A stretch of 64,000 bases of DNA from Tethya wilhelma (Eukaryota; Porifera; Demospongiae; Tethyida; Tethyidae). The position numbers and the translations under genes are program-made. Below, in pieces: positions 13,101 through 26,600 of this stretch (positions are counted from its first letter, which is position 1; the number at the start of each line of letters is the position of its first letter). The stretch lies in NCBI GenBank assembly GCA_964030475.1, contig CAXIPT010000002.1:15080095-15144094 (forward strand), written 5' to 3'. The notes beneath the pieces are model-generated. The model was not told the origin of the DNA, searched no databases, and saw only the letters and a program-made list of their open reading frames with translations.

Positions 13101-13316
13101 GGGCATAGGAGTACTAGTAGCAGTAGGAGTGGGAGCGTTGTTACAGTAGTGGCCCTTACGGGATGGCAAACAATCAACACAGGGTCTACCTGACTTGACA
13201 CAGAGGCAAGACCTACAGCGCCCACTACCATTGCACACAGGCATAGCTGTAGTCTCCAAAGATTGTACCGAGCGAGATTGTTGATCTTTTGCTGAATAAT
13301 AACAGCAGCTGACCAC
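10164..13316 (-). mobile_element. decayed non-LTR retrotransposon with RT and restriction-like endonuclease
   Basis: Read leftwards, the remnants are in order. A cysteine-rich N-terminal segment (GRCRSCLCVKSGRPCVDCLP) is followed by a linker region, then the RT fingers/palm (RPIGIGEVVRRIIGKA, EGTTQGDPLAMAMYA) and the YADD catalytic site at about 11670. The C-terminal part has a CCHC-like motif (C-x-C-x7-H-x3-C, about 10770-10815) and an RLDVAMYGF...AFVDVRVF block that fits a PD-(D/E)XK-type nuclease core. This is the domain order of R2/R4/NeSL-type LINEs, which use a restriction-like endonuclease. The frame changes several times, and a TGA interrupts the LDVLSWR region near 12267, so this copy is inactive. 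I cannot assign a clade. Confidence 0.8.
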
Positions 13317-14560
13317 GTGGCTTGTTTAGTAGTATAGGTGGAAACACTGATATACACTCTTTTACACAGTGTATGTGTAAATGTGCTAGCCGGCAGTATA
13401 GTTGAGTGTGTCGAGGGTTGTGCACCACGCAGTGATGCTTTTATTAAGAGCAGCAGTACGGGTTTGGGTTGGATTCCCAGCTGAGTTACAGAATTTTTCT
13501 GTGTTATTTTTCTCTCTCAGCATTCAATAGAGCCTCTGGTGATAACACTGTAATTGGTTGTGGACACAGAAATGTGGTTTGTGGCTTCTATTTTGTCATG
13601 TAGTCCCGGATATCCCACATGCTACGGAGAGAAGAAGCCAGTAGGTCTATATATCATCTACAAAACAAGTGTTTCCACCTATGTTGCTATAAAATTGTCA
13701 CTGAACACTCAGGCCAGAGTATAAAGACAGGCAAGAGGAGGGAGCTTTCTAACAAGGGGTCTGAAGAGAAGACTTAGTAGAGTAATCAAACCATCAAAAG
13801 CTTTTATTTGTATCAAGAAACATGTAGACATGGATAATGTTCTAGTATGTAAATCAGGAGAGCAATGAGGGTTTTAAGTAACCATCAACTGTCCCAAGAT
13901 TTGGGGGGTTCTTAACGTTAGTGTAATTTGAGTGGGTGGAGATTTAACTAGATCTAATTTAATTAGTGGATCTTTATAAGGGATGTGTCCAAGACTACTA
14001 TATCAAAATATATAATTGAAAATGAAATTGTTCAGAAGGTGCTGGTGATCATTTTCCTACAAAATTAGTGACCAGAAGTTGTCTTCGTACAAGTGACCTG
14101 AAATTAGGACCACAGGCACTTGAAAAAAAACAACAACAACAACAAAAAACAAAACGAAAAATTACTCATAAAATACTGTACGTGTGTGTACATGTCTTGT
14201 GTATAGCTATGCAATAGGATGGCTGTGTAGTGGTATGCATGATAATGTGCAGTAAGTTTGCTGGGTGGCTAGCTATGACTTCGAAGCTTGGTGAGCGTAT
14301 TCAACCAAGTGTGTGTTCAGTGTGATTGACTTTTGACCCCTCTGCCACATAGGTGAGCTCAAAGTGAGTCTGTACAGGAAAAGTTGAATTTGACAGGGCT
14401 GTATCAAATCCATTTTTCTTCCTTGGTGGAGAGGCAGTGAGGTATGTGAGCTTGTAGGGTGTTTGTGTGTCTTGAATATCATGCTGAGTCTTTGACTGGG
14501 TGGGAGCAGTTTTCCTGTTTACCCGTTAGACATTTTGTAAGAGTAGCCTCGTTCCCAGGC

Positions 14561-14612
14561 TCTCACCTTTGACCTTACACTCACGGTAAGGAGTGTAAGG
14601 TCAAAGGTGAGA
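14561..14612. repeat. perfect 22-bp inverted repeat, 8-nt loop
   Basis: TCTCACCTTTGACCTTACAC followed by TC (14561-14582) is exactly complementary to 14591-14612 across the loop ACGGTAAG. The sequence just before it (AGCCTCGTTCCCAGGC) resembles the ends of the foldback element at 45638. It is likely the relic of a small foldback transposon. Confidence 0.8.
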
Positions 14613-14730
14613 GAGAATGTGGTTGTCAAAAATGTATACATAGTACAAAAAGCCTTCTACAGACTTGAGGAGCAGTTTTTCGTTTTTTTTTCTTTCAACA
14701 TACGTTTTTTTTTGTTCATCTGTTGTCTTT

Positions 14731-14838
14731 AGGTTAGAGGTTTTTGAGTGGGCGGGGATCAAATATAACATTCATAGGCTCATAAGGTTAGGGGTTTTTG
14801 AGTGGGCAGGGATCAAACTAAATATTCATAGGCTCATA
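14731..14838. repeat. 54-bp unit tandemly duplicated
   Basis: AGGTTAGAGGTTTTTGAGTG starts at 14731 and recurs with few changes at 14785. Both units end in ATTCATAGGCTCATA. The unit length is 54 bp. No coding role is seen. Confidence 0.8.
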
Positions 14839-16443
14839 GAAACTCTTGATATTGTCTCAAAGCCGAGAGAATTTGGTCTCAAAATGGCTCATTATTGCTC
14901 AAAAGGGTCAAAGGTCAAATTTAGTAGCTTCTAAAATGGATTTTTCTGCCATTGCCCTCACTCACATAGGGAACAACTACCTGGCGGCTTGAAAGACAAC
15001 AGATGAAGAATGCTTTGATTTTGGTTAAATTAATTAACTTCACCATGGAAATGTAATCAAGCAACATAAACAAATAATCAACCAAATCCAGGGAGAAATA
15101 AAACAAATGCTACCATTCAGCACAAATGGACAAAACTTGATTACAGAAAGGAACAAAATACACAGAAATGTACTAAGCAGAATAGCAACTTACAGAAAAA
15201 CTAGAATGAAACAAACTCAAACACCTATAGACCAAGAACATACAGCAAGGACACTTAAAATTACTGGTTATTGTATGTTTGTGAAAAGAATATAAGTTTT
15301 ATTATTATTAACCTTTATTAACTTGATGGCAATTGTTGAATTGAGAGTATAGACACACGCACGAGCAGTCCCCTCCCATACTTACCAACTAGTACTAAGC
15401 ACTAGGACACTCACATAAGAAAAGCCATTTAACAATTATATATTATACTGACACTATGGAGGTCGACTTCAACGGCACAGGCATATGTAGTTCCCAACCA
15501 TCCTGTCTGTATCATTTAAAATCAGCGGGTTAGAATTGTAAGGGTTTGACTAGGGCTTCAAGAGCCTGAAATATTAACTTATCAGTTACCAATGGAATTG
15601 TGTCTATGGAAATCATTCTGTTGCACCAAATGTCCACTGGGTTAATACTTCCTCATCTGCTAACCGTACACTAGTACTGTATGCCTTGAGCCTAATTCTG
15701 ATTCTAAGCAACTTGATGACAATATGAAATCTAGTACAAAGTAACAGAAGGGTAGTCTGATTATATTAGAAATGATCGGCAAGCAATTACTATCAAAAGA
15801 TTGGAATGAAAAACCAAGCTATTAAAGTATATATCATCATGCATGCAGATGTTGACAAAAGCAAGAATAAGACTTACATTATAAAACGAGCCAGAAGCAA
15901 TAATTTATTGGCTGGAGAGTGCATGAGATCAGTGTCTTCACTTCCTAATTTTTTAGGTTCTTACTCAATAGGAGAGATCTAATTAGATTTACATGTATAC
16001 ATTTACAATTCCCTTCCGAGATTACAGCACTATACAGTGTATCCTACATCCCTCTGTAAGTTTTCTGCTTACTCACTAGTGATGTATAGTCCAGAATGAT
16101 AGCACTTGAAAATATACCTAACAATAATTAATGGGAATACCCATTTGTTTTCAGACCACAGTGAATCAAGAAATTATATATATATATAGTCACAGAATAT
16201 TATTGCTGTGCTTATTATAAATACCATACTTATTCCAATGGAGTTATTTTGTGCTGGATTTGCTCCACTTTTAATACTATAGTGCATGTCAGTGCAGCAA
16301 AAGTAATCATTAAAGTTACCTTCTGGCACAGTCATACACCATTGCATTTTTTTTATATTCCAAGAAATACGTTTGTGATTGTTCCTAGAGAACTAATATT
16401 AAATTTTTTGACTAACTTATTGCAGGACTTGGTTCATATTAGT

Positions 16444-19400
16444 CTATTTTTTCATGTCTCTGAAAAACAACAAAACAATAATTTTAATTTGTTGTTTACA
16501 ATAGCTAGTAGACACACTTACACTTGACACAAAATCCAAAGGAGGTAGCCCATCTCTTTTCATTCTGTTCACCAATAGTGGGTCTTCAGACTCCAACCAA
16601 GTTCTATAAAATTTAATTGCACAATGGTAGTGCTTGTAAATTGTAAGTAACTCATGTACAAAAAAACAGGCATGCCTTTTCAGTCCTGCAGAACTAAGAC
16701 GTTCTTTGCCCTTTCCTGGCCCATCAGAATGCCTGTAGTATAATACATACAATTACTATGACACACAGATGATGTATCTATACCGTACCATTGGTCAAAT
16801 ATGTCGACAAGCTGATCCTCTGACAGTGTACCAACTTGAGCAATATACTTTTCAAACTTCTGTTCCTGCAGACCAACAAAACATTTCTATTTGGTCAAAA
16901 TAACTTTATACCGGTAATCTCAAATACCAGTGCACTCTTACCAGTTTAGTTGTTTCTTCTTGTCTCTTCAAATGAAATTCAGCCTGTAGCTCTTCTATTG
17001 CAGTCTTTAGTTCACTTGCATACTCTCTTTGTTTCTGTTCTAACTTTGTTGCATATCTTTGCCGGATTACTAGCTCTCGTAGCTTGGAATACTTCATTCC
17101 AGGTATTGCAGATTCTACCTAAATAATGATGATAAGGAGTGAAACGAATGTATTGATGGTTAGATAGTATAATATTACACACATACTCCATTTCTTAATT
17201 TTTCTCGTTGGAGACGTCTCATTCTCATCTTACGGTCAAGCTCTGAGGCACTCCTCCTATGTTCTTCATTTAGTTGAGCCTCAAGTTTTAATAAGTCCTG
17301 TTGTACAAATTTAAAACTCACTATTGATTTACTGTCCAAACATTCATCAACTTGTACGTCTATTTAATGTCAACATACCTCTTGATGTGAACTAAGCAAT
17401 TTCTCAGTTTCATCACTGATATGAGACTGGTCGATCTGGATGATACAAACCTACTAAAACACTGACCAATTGTGTAATAATCTATTAGTACACCTGTATT
17501 GCTGATGGACTTGATACTGGATATTCTTTGGATTCCTAGATGATAAAACACGTTAATCAAGTTACAGAGTTGTGTACTATCGTCATGCACCAACAAAACC
17601 TCATCCACTTCCATTCCAGCATAGGTAGTTTTCTGGCTAAGTGATTGCTCCTTATCCTATGGCAGTACACATTGGTGACATGACGTGAAAACTTCAATGA
17701 ACAGAACAATACCATGATAAGTTCCTTTTCAGCTCTTATTATCTCATCATCAGGTATAGTAGAGTAACACTGCAGTATAATTTCTTCTCGTTTCTTCACA
17801 TACTCCAAGACTATCTCACTATCTCTTAGACTACTGCCAGCTCTCATTTTCTGTTGTAGTTTGCTGAAGTATTTCTGTTGGTTTGCGTCAAGCATTGCTT
17901 TCACTCTTTGTTGATGCCTGTTGACTGCTTTCATAACTACACCATACCGATCCAGTGCAATACTGGAAAAGAGCAAAATATAAAATCAGACTACAATAAT
18001 TGTAATCATTGTAAACACACCTATGTTGATATCGAATAACACGTCGATGATACTCTTCAAATATTTCTTCCATTGAAAATGATGACATGACTTCTCTGTG
18101 TAAAACAAACAAACAAACAAGCAACATATCTGCAAAGCTAGAGTCATGAAACCCTTTCATCTCTCACCTGATAAATGTTGTTTCAATACCATGCTTCATT
18201 GACAAGAGTTTGTCGTAAACAGCTTTCTCACTCAGTAGACGTTTGCTCTGGTTGTTCAGTAGTGATTGGAATTTGGCTTTCTTAATAAGTTTGTTGTTTT
18301 CCAGAGATTCATGCAACTTGACACGGCTAAGAGCATGTTGCTGCATGATCTCATCACACCGTTGTAGTTTTATTCCTAAATACCATAAGGCAAAGACAAA
18401 CTACATACATTCCATGTATACGTTAATCTGATACAATTTTACCTTTAGAAGTCAAAAAGAGACTAAAGCTTGATGTTTGATCATCTAGGAGCCTTGTCCT
18501 AACTCTGAGATGAACTCTCCAGCATTCTTTGAGTTCAGATATTACCTGTATTGAGTAAATAATTTCTCAAAGTATTTTAGAAACTATAATGCTTTCATAA
18601 CCAATATATTCATACATCTTGTTCAAGATTTTCTAATGCCTTCTCTCTGTTGGTTTGTAGCTGACACCAGTTTTGAACAGCAACTTCCACAGAGGTCACA
18701 CCTTCAACAGTATGTAGCAATAGGATAGATTTAACTTCATTACATGTAGTTGTCAGCTTACCCTCTGCAATTGAATGCGATGGAGTTTCTAATTGATGCT
18801 CCAACACTTTCAGTTTCTTAATAGCGTTTTGGATGATGCTTGTTTCTTTTTTTGTCAATTTCATCTGAAGGTCATCAAACTTGGAAACAAATTCACTCCT
18901 GATCTGTGAGACCTCATTACTTGCACTCACACTATAGTGAAGATTGGTATACGTGCATATTAAAAAACTGACCAGAGTAAAACATAGCTTGGTGCATACT
19001 GGTGGAAATGTCAAAAAAGTACTTAGAATATATACAATTTACCTATGAGTTCCCTTAATGTACTCAGACATCTGATTCACCATGAAGTTTTTCCATTTCA
19101 GGTGCTCTTCATCCAGCAATCTCTGCATTAAAGATATTTAAGCAAAAGTGTTCAATATAACTAAGTTAAAGTTAAGGTGCTTGCATTATGCCAACCTTCT
19201 CAAGCAACACAAGCTGCTGTCGTTTGTGCCTAATCACGGCTGCTTCTTCAATCTCAGTCTTCTTGGTTGACATTAGCTCTGAGACTTCTTTAAATTTGTC
19301 CAGCAACATATCAACTTGTTTAATAGTATCAGTTGATGCATGCTTCAGTGTACTTGCTGCCAAGACCTAGTTGTACAAGTTAAAACACAAATTAATAATA

Positions 19401-20680
19401 ATTATGATATAAAATTTACTTATCTAAATATTGCTCACACCTTTAAACCAAGTGAATAATGCAACATATACTGTTGAACTATGTGCTGCTCTCTCTCTCT
19501 TTTTCTGGTATCAGCTGCTGACAACATCTGCCTCATTAGTTTAAGGTTTTGATCATTCATGCACTCCAAAAGAAACGAAGATTCTTTCTAAAATAAGACA
19601 ACAGACTAAAAGAAGCCAATGTGGATGTAAACAAACTTACCATGCCACTAGTATATTCTCTGAATTCTTCCACTTCCATGTCTTGAGCTAGCTTCAATTC
19701 TTCCTCTGCTAGCTAAAGTAATATAAATACATAGGGAAGTTATGTAAAATTATAATCTGAGATCTATTTAAAAAATGTAATTAGTATAAACTCCCTACTG
19801 GATAAGAACTGAATGCTCATCACTATTTGTACTATTCTAGGGACCTCCAGTGAATCCAAATATTTTTTAGGATCATAAATTATTTCCAAGAAATACGTTG
19901 GGACAGCTTGATCAGGAAGTGTTGGTTCATAAGATGTCACCAAATCATCAGTGTTGAGCTAGAACTCAAGCAATAACATGACTTTCCGACATTGTGCCTA
20001 GTACTGTGCAAAAACTTCAAGTTTCTTTTTCTAATGCTGAGGGGGTACACACAGAAACAAACGTAAAATTTTTAAATACACTCCCTTAAATGAAAATGTT
20101 TTTCAGTGAGAGGATTATCTAAACCCCTTGTCCAGGACTTACTATGAAAACTAATCAGCCAAAGTAACAGTATGCACTGCTTACCAGTTTGTCTGCCACA
20201 AACTTCATTTGTAGTTCATGTATGTCATCTGACATACTTTCTTTCAGGTTTTCCCTCAAGCTCAAAGTTTTCTGACTGCAACTTGTTTTTAACTAAGGCA
20301 TGAATAATATAGGCACGACTAAGATTTAAAAATTTGTTACAAATTGTTAGATACGTAATACTTAAACAGCATACTTTCAAAAATCTTTCTTCGCTTAGGG
20401 GTATCATCCCAAGAATGTAATTGGTCAAGATCCGTACTATTTCCATTTCAAGTTCAAACAAATCCCCCTCAACTTCTGAAACATATTCAGCTTCGGAACA
20501 CTCATACACGTCCACTCGTGCAAACCATCTTGGCTCTTGCAGGGCAACAAGAAGGCTGGACACTAAAGGTCTTTGGTGATAATGATGAGTGAGTGGGCTG
20601 TCTTAGCATAGAAGCAACAGCATAATAACTTACCGCGACTTATTTTTGCTAAATAGCTGATGATCATCCTTACTGTCAAC
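16444..20680 (-). other. cytoplasmic coiled-coil exons of the EVC2-like gene
   Basis: Many small exons lie here, such as 20680-20634, 20562-20375 and 20292-20185. Others encode EEELKLAQDMEVEEFREYT (about 19.7 kb), KTEIEEAAVIRHKRQQLVLL (about 19.2 kb), KKETSIIQNAIKKLKVLEHQ (about 18.8 kb) and AIEELQAEFHLKRQEETTK (about 16.95 kb). Heptad-like spacing of L, I and V with charged residues predicts long coiled coils, as in vertebrate EVC2. The last recognisable exon encodes KGKERLSSAGLKRHACFF and ends near 16520 or reads on to a stop at 16444. I could not identify the C-terminal W-peptide of vertebrate EVC2. Confidence 0.7.
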
Positions 20681-23600
20681 CTGTAAGAATGTAGATATAA
20701 TCAGTATCTACCAGAATGTACACAATGCTATTAACTTACCCGAAACACAGTTGCAGCAACAAAAGCAGGCACGATTTTTAGGTTTGTGTGTCGTTTTCTC
20801 CAGTAATGACAGAGAAGCAACACCAACAATGCCATACCACAGCCAGTAGCTGTCCCAAGGAGAATACACAGCAAGATTACCCAGAAGTTGTCAATATTTT
20901 GGAAAAATGGAACGGTCCTCTTAATAATACAATTTAGTGTAGAAGCACTGTACATCTTTCCTTCCAAGTGTAAATACTAGGTAGTGACAGAACAAAACTG
21001 ACTACATCAACTGTATATAAAACCACAACTAATGTTAACTTACATTTTTTCCAATCCCTTCCTGTTTTATACTGGAGTAATTAACCATCACTGGAGCAGT
21101 GACATTTTGATCATCGGGAAAAACACCATTGATTTGAGTGATATATGTTATTCTGATTTCACTGTCTATCGTGAAGACAGAAGAGAACACTCTTAACATG
21201 GTTCCATTGTTTCCCAGCTCCTCAATCTCACTCTCAACTGCCATATGGTCAGAATCACTAGTAGTATGTGAGATGTTGACTGGCTGTTGAATGGTGAGTC
21301 CCGCAGGAATGAACTCCTCAAGGGACACATCGAAAGCAGCAGCTGTGGAGTGGTTAGCATGAGAAAGAATTATTGTGAACTTTAAAACTATTTCAGCACC
21401 TTGACCCAGCACCTGCAATAATAATAAAGTTAAGGAAGGTAATGGTGAGAAAAGGTAGCTATATTAATTTAAAGATCTAAACACACCTCAGTGTTTTTCT
21501 CCAAAACCACTTCTGGTTCAACAATTCTTCCATTAATTTGAGTAATTAGTACAGTGTTGTTGTCTATGATGGTAAATGGTGCTATTTGCAGTGGAATATT
21601 TGTCAGATTGGTCAGAGAAACAGCTAGTGTATAATCCAGCACAATGACATCATTTTCATCATTCATTCCATCAGGAGGATTGTAGATGGTGCCAATATTC
21701 CAAATAAGGTGCAGATCAGATGGCAGTGGGATATAAATATCGGTGAAATTCGATGACCCATTGGAAAGTTCGAAACTAATAGGAAGGATCTGATTAACAT
21801 TCAATATCTCCACAGGTAGTAGTGTATCCATCGGTGACTTTATAGCTGAAGGGCATAAACAAGTATAAATTACATTTATAGAACACTTATTGCAGGTTTA
21901 ACTGACTTGTGTGATATGCTAAATCCACAACACCATGAGGCATTGCACTTCTGATCTCCAACTTGAGCACTTCATTTATAGCAAATTCATTGGATGGAGT
22001 ATACTGAGATGATGTTGCTGCTATTTGAGAGAAAGCAGGTGGAAAGTGTGTGGTTTCAAAGTAGATTGTTTTGTTCAGAAGGTCCGAGAAGTTTCCTGAA
22101 CTACCACCTGCAAAACAGAGTTTAATGTTTTGCTAAGTTAACAATATTTAAAATCTTATACTCCAGCTGGTGTGACCTGAATTAAAGTAGTGAATATACG
22201 CCGGAATTGATAACAATGATTGTAGTCGAGTCCTGGGGTTCACAGAGAAATTCAAATAGAGCTCAACAGTGACATTGGGATGGAGCAGAGGGATCTCAAG
22301 ACCATCTTCAAGTAGATAAATGATATCTGTTAAGAGAGCTAGGATAAAATCAACTATTACATTTTTATTCATCAAACGCTTACTTAGTGTAGTTCTATTT
22401 GTACAAGAGCCTTCAGTCTCCAAGTAGTGAAATTCCTCATGAAAGACTATATGTGAGAGTTCACTGATACCAACAGTAATGTTATGGGCATCCAGTGATT
22501 CACTGGAGTTATGCTGGATTGTAAAATTAAGGGTATATACTGATCCTGCTTCCAAGAAATCCATTGGTCTCTCAACCAAAAGTGTCAAGTCAGTTGGAGG
22601 TGTTACAATAACTTCAATCTCTCTCTGTGAATAAAAGCATTAACTTGTATAGATCAATTTACAAAGTTGCAAGTTAAGTCTCAAACATGTGAAATATAAA
22701 TTAAAAAGGGAATTATGATTACTTACCTGCACCTCAAATGATCCATAAGTTACATTAGCTTGCAATGTGGTGATTTGATTTTCATGCACAATTGACGTTA
22801 GCAGGTAGTGTACATCTAACACAATAGTGCAATCAAGCTCATCAGGATCAATAAGCGTAAGGTTAATAAATGTCACTGTTACACGTTGGATAAAGATTTC
22901 CACGTTTGGTAAGCCATCAAATATAAGATTCGATCTGAGAGGAAATGAAGAAAAATGACAATAAATAAGACTAAGAATATTAGCATTTTGGATTTACACT
23001 GGCTGCTAAAATATAAAATCATTTTAAATTACTTACCCAATAGAAATGATATTTACATCAGCAACATGAAGGTCTTCATATTCAGATCGAACACTGAGTT
23101 CTAAATTTGTAGCTTGACCAATTATGTCAGTTAGCTCAGTCCTCCATACACTTATTTCCCTATGAGTGAACAGTGCTCCCATTGTACGTGGGTCACTGCT
23201 TGAGTGGAGGGAGAAGTCAAAGTTCAGCTGGGGGAGGTAGACAGTAGGAAAATGGACCAATTCTGTGAACTTTCTGAGGAGAATAAACTCAGTAAAACTG
23301 TATTCCAGAGATGCCATGGAGTATATGTTAGAATCATTTCTGTTCTTGATAAGTACTGGGATTTCAATTTCCAAGACAGAAACAGATGAGCTCAGTATTT
23401 CTTGCATTAGTTCAATGAGAGTGTAATCAACAACTGAGCTGTTATACACATCTTGTTGTGTAATGAGCTGTTGATGAATGCTTAAATTATCATAATTCAC
23501 ATCCACAAATGAGGGAAATAGTAGAGAAATATTTGAAGCAACAGTTGTGTTTGGTAACAGGTCATCCGGGACATACACTAGTGTCAGATTATATACAACT

Positions 23601-26600
23601 GTATCACCGATCAACACAAGCCTGTACAGATGAACAGTAATAAGAATAATTATAATCAAAAACAAGTAGTTTCAAATAGAAACTATGTGAGTTACTGTAT
23701 TGGTGTATTATTTTATGTGCACATGTATGCAATTCTACTGGATGCAAAAAAATTGTGAATTGCGTTATTTTTGTGCACAACACACCTTCTAGACACAGAA
23801 GTTGCATACAGCAGTAGTGGACCACCGATAACTACTCCAACTGTTGAATTCTCAACTGATAATCTCTCTCTTGGCCAATAAGAAGTAGTGACAAGCACAG
23901 CAAATTCTAGGCAAAATGATCCCAGTGGTACTTGACCTTGAAGTGTGATGTCAATGTGGTCAGTATTAAGGGTGTATACATTGTCTGGCAAGTTTATCAC
24001 ATCTCCAAAATGAAAGAAGGGATACAAGAATCTGTAACAATATAGAATGTGTGCACAGTAATTTTTATTGCCGATGTGGCAGCCTAATCTTTGTCTTGGA
24101 ACAAAGCTCTCTTTTATCAGTTTGAGTGCTACTTCAGCTAAATATCTGGTACTGAAACAAACTTCATCTAGCTGACTTGCTTGACAAGTTTCAACAATTA
24201 TGGCTGTGATCTTAGTAGACAACTTGTGGTTGCATTGATATTTCCTAATTAGAGACATGGCCATGGTGTATCATAAAGGTGGCCTAGAGAACAGCCCATA
24301 ATGAACTTTTCTTGAACTAATGCTCTAATTCATATCACCAGCCAAAGACTTAACACAACTGGTAGTACAAGTGTTGAACACTCGAGTTTCTCAGCAAAAA
24401 CTAGCTACCTTGTACAAACACGACTATTAGTTGCACAAGCAGTCATACGAACATCCCGGCTACTGATTGCATCTTTAATATCCCAATGTGATGCACACAA
24501 GTAACTACCTATTAAAGAATCTATAGTGTGTGTCATTTATGCTAAATTAAAATTTGTATTACTTACCTCAGATCCTCTTCAGTATAATTGATGTTTCTCC
24601 CAAAATCAACATTATGCAGTGACAAGTTCAGAGATAAATTTTCTGTTGTGTTCCAAGTCTCACTGAAGACTACTGATAAGTTTTGTACCATTCCCTCTGG
24701 AATATAAAGACTTGCCGTCACAGTGATCTCCTCTAATTGTGTAGGGTAGTTGGTACTGAAAATCACTTCTTGAGAGACAGGACGGGAATCTTCTGTGAGG
24801 GTTGCCTAAACAATGTCAACCAGGCGAACGTAAGCAACACACAAGGATAGTGATCAACTCACTTTTACTGGGCTGTAAACTACTTCATGAAGGGGCTTTA
24901 GGCCTGGACTACTGTCGTACTCTGTCAAGACCACTGTAAGAGTTATGTTGCTACCAATAATAATTGTAGGGGGCAAAGTGGCAGAGAGAGACAGGTGGGC
25001 AGTGCAGCTGTGTGGCAGTGTTGAACATGTCAGTTGAAGACCACTGGCATTGCATGAGATATGTGGCACCATACAATCTCCACCACTAGTAGTACTTGAT
25101 GATAGCTCAAGGTTTGATAGGGCACCATTCTCAAGTGAGACATTGAATGACATATCATATGCTGTGGCACTTGGAACCTGTTTTGAGGTATAACATGTAA
25201 TAAAGAAGTTAAAAAAACTACAAAAATTCGACAACTTACATCACTGTTCATAGATAAGACAAAGTCAATGGTGTCATTTGCATCCCATGGTGGGGTGGTT
25301 GTGTTCTCAATAGTGATCTACCAGCAAAGAACTATCACATATTACTATATTGCTAAGAATTGAGCTCATGAATTATACCTGAATTTGTGGATGAATTAGC
25401 TGAAGTACAATGTTATCTCGAATGAAACTTTTATCCACAACATAGTAAGAAATGCTGATATCCTGAGTTAAACAGTTGATAGTGATGTACACTACATGCA
25501 TTGGTTTCAACACTATACCTGGATCTCTGCTCCAGTACCAACTGCAGAAACATTGAACTCTAGTTGAGCCATTATTTTGTGTTCATCAGTAGTGCCATTG
25601 TCAGCCATATTGTACACATCACCAAAATCAATAGAAACTTGATTCTGAGGCAAATAAACAAAACAATTGTGATTTACTATAGTTATCCAGACAAGAAATA
25701 CTAACTGTTTCTGTTATGTTAATGCTGTAAGTATTTGTGTCTGAATCTCCTGGTTCCACTGATACATTCAACAATGAGGCTCCAACATGCACCACCTCAA
25801 CACCTCTAACCAGTAGTGGATAGTCCATAGGTGATGTTTGATTGGAGAACAATACAAGAGAAAGATGAGAAACAACATCCTGGATATGTGCAGTCAGTAA
25901 GTGGTGATAAAGTATCAGTTAATAATCACATATTTACAGTTTTTTATGTGTGCATGCTACACTACCTCTTGTGGGATGATGGTGATGTTCAATAGCACCT
26001 CTTCAGAAACTTGCACTGTGTTCAGCAATGTATCAGGGTTGGATGTAGTCACACTGGCAGAGAGGGTGGTGCACTCAAAAAAATCCTGTTGATATCAACA
26101 ATATGTTAGAAAGCTTACAGGTGTATCACAAGCTACTAAAACTCACTGATTTTTGCACATGTGAGTAGAATATTGAAGCATTCAACAGGTTACTGCAGTC
26201 AGTAATCGTGGTCAAGAATGTAGCATTCATTATGATGATAACATCTCGATCACACTCCATGCAGATGCTGCCACTGTTAGTGATATTCAAAGTCAAACCA
26301 GAGATTGACAGATTACTCTGTGTCATTGATTCCATTACCGATGTGTCATTGTACACTAAACCAAATCTGTAGAAAACATAATTGTATTTCAAGTCAGTTG
26401 CAACAGACTACCAATTGGACTTACCCAATGCTTTTTACTTGTAAAGCAACTATATCCAGCACAGTTGAATCAAAGTCAATAGTCAGGAGCAGTTCATTTG
26501 GTGGACCAGCAATTCCACCAACTGTCAGCTTCCAGGTTCCAACAGCACTGTCTTGATCATAGCGCAGCAGAGTCATCTCAAATGAGACAATAACTGGTTC

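Larger units (their letters stand above)
13317..16443. other. intergenic, no confident gene
   Basis: 13317-13430 is probably 5' sequence of the retrotransposon to the left. 13430-14550 shows nothing I can name. 15060-15295 (+) stays open for about 80 codons, with a lysine- and glutamine-rich composition, but lacks clear splice sites or a recognisable family. 15300-16440 is AT-rich, with an (AT)n run at about 16177. The final exon and 3' end of the EVC2-like gene may extend into the right part of this interval. Confidence 0.4.

Noticed and set aside
13380..13490. tRNA-like or SINE-like internal promoter (GGTTGGATTCC near 13472)
   Set aside because: Only a partial B-box match, no convincing A box at the right distance and no cloverleaf by eye.
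15060..15295. Possible exon or small gene (+)
   Set aside because: Open but without clear acceptor or donor, family match or codon pattern; kept only as a note.
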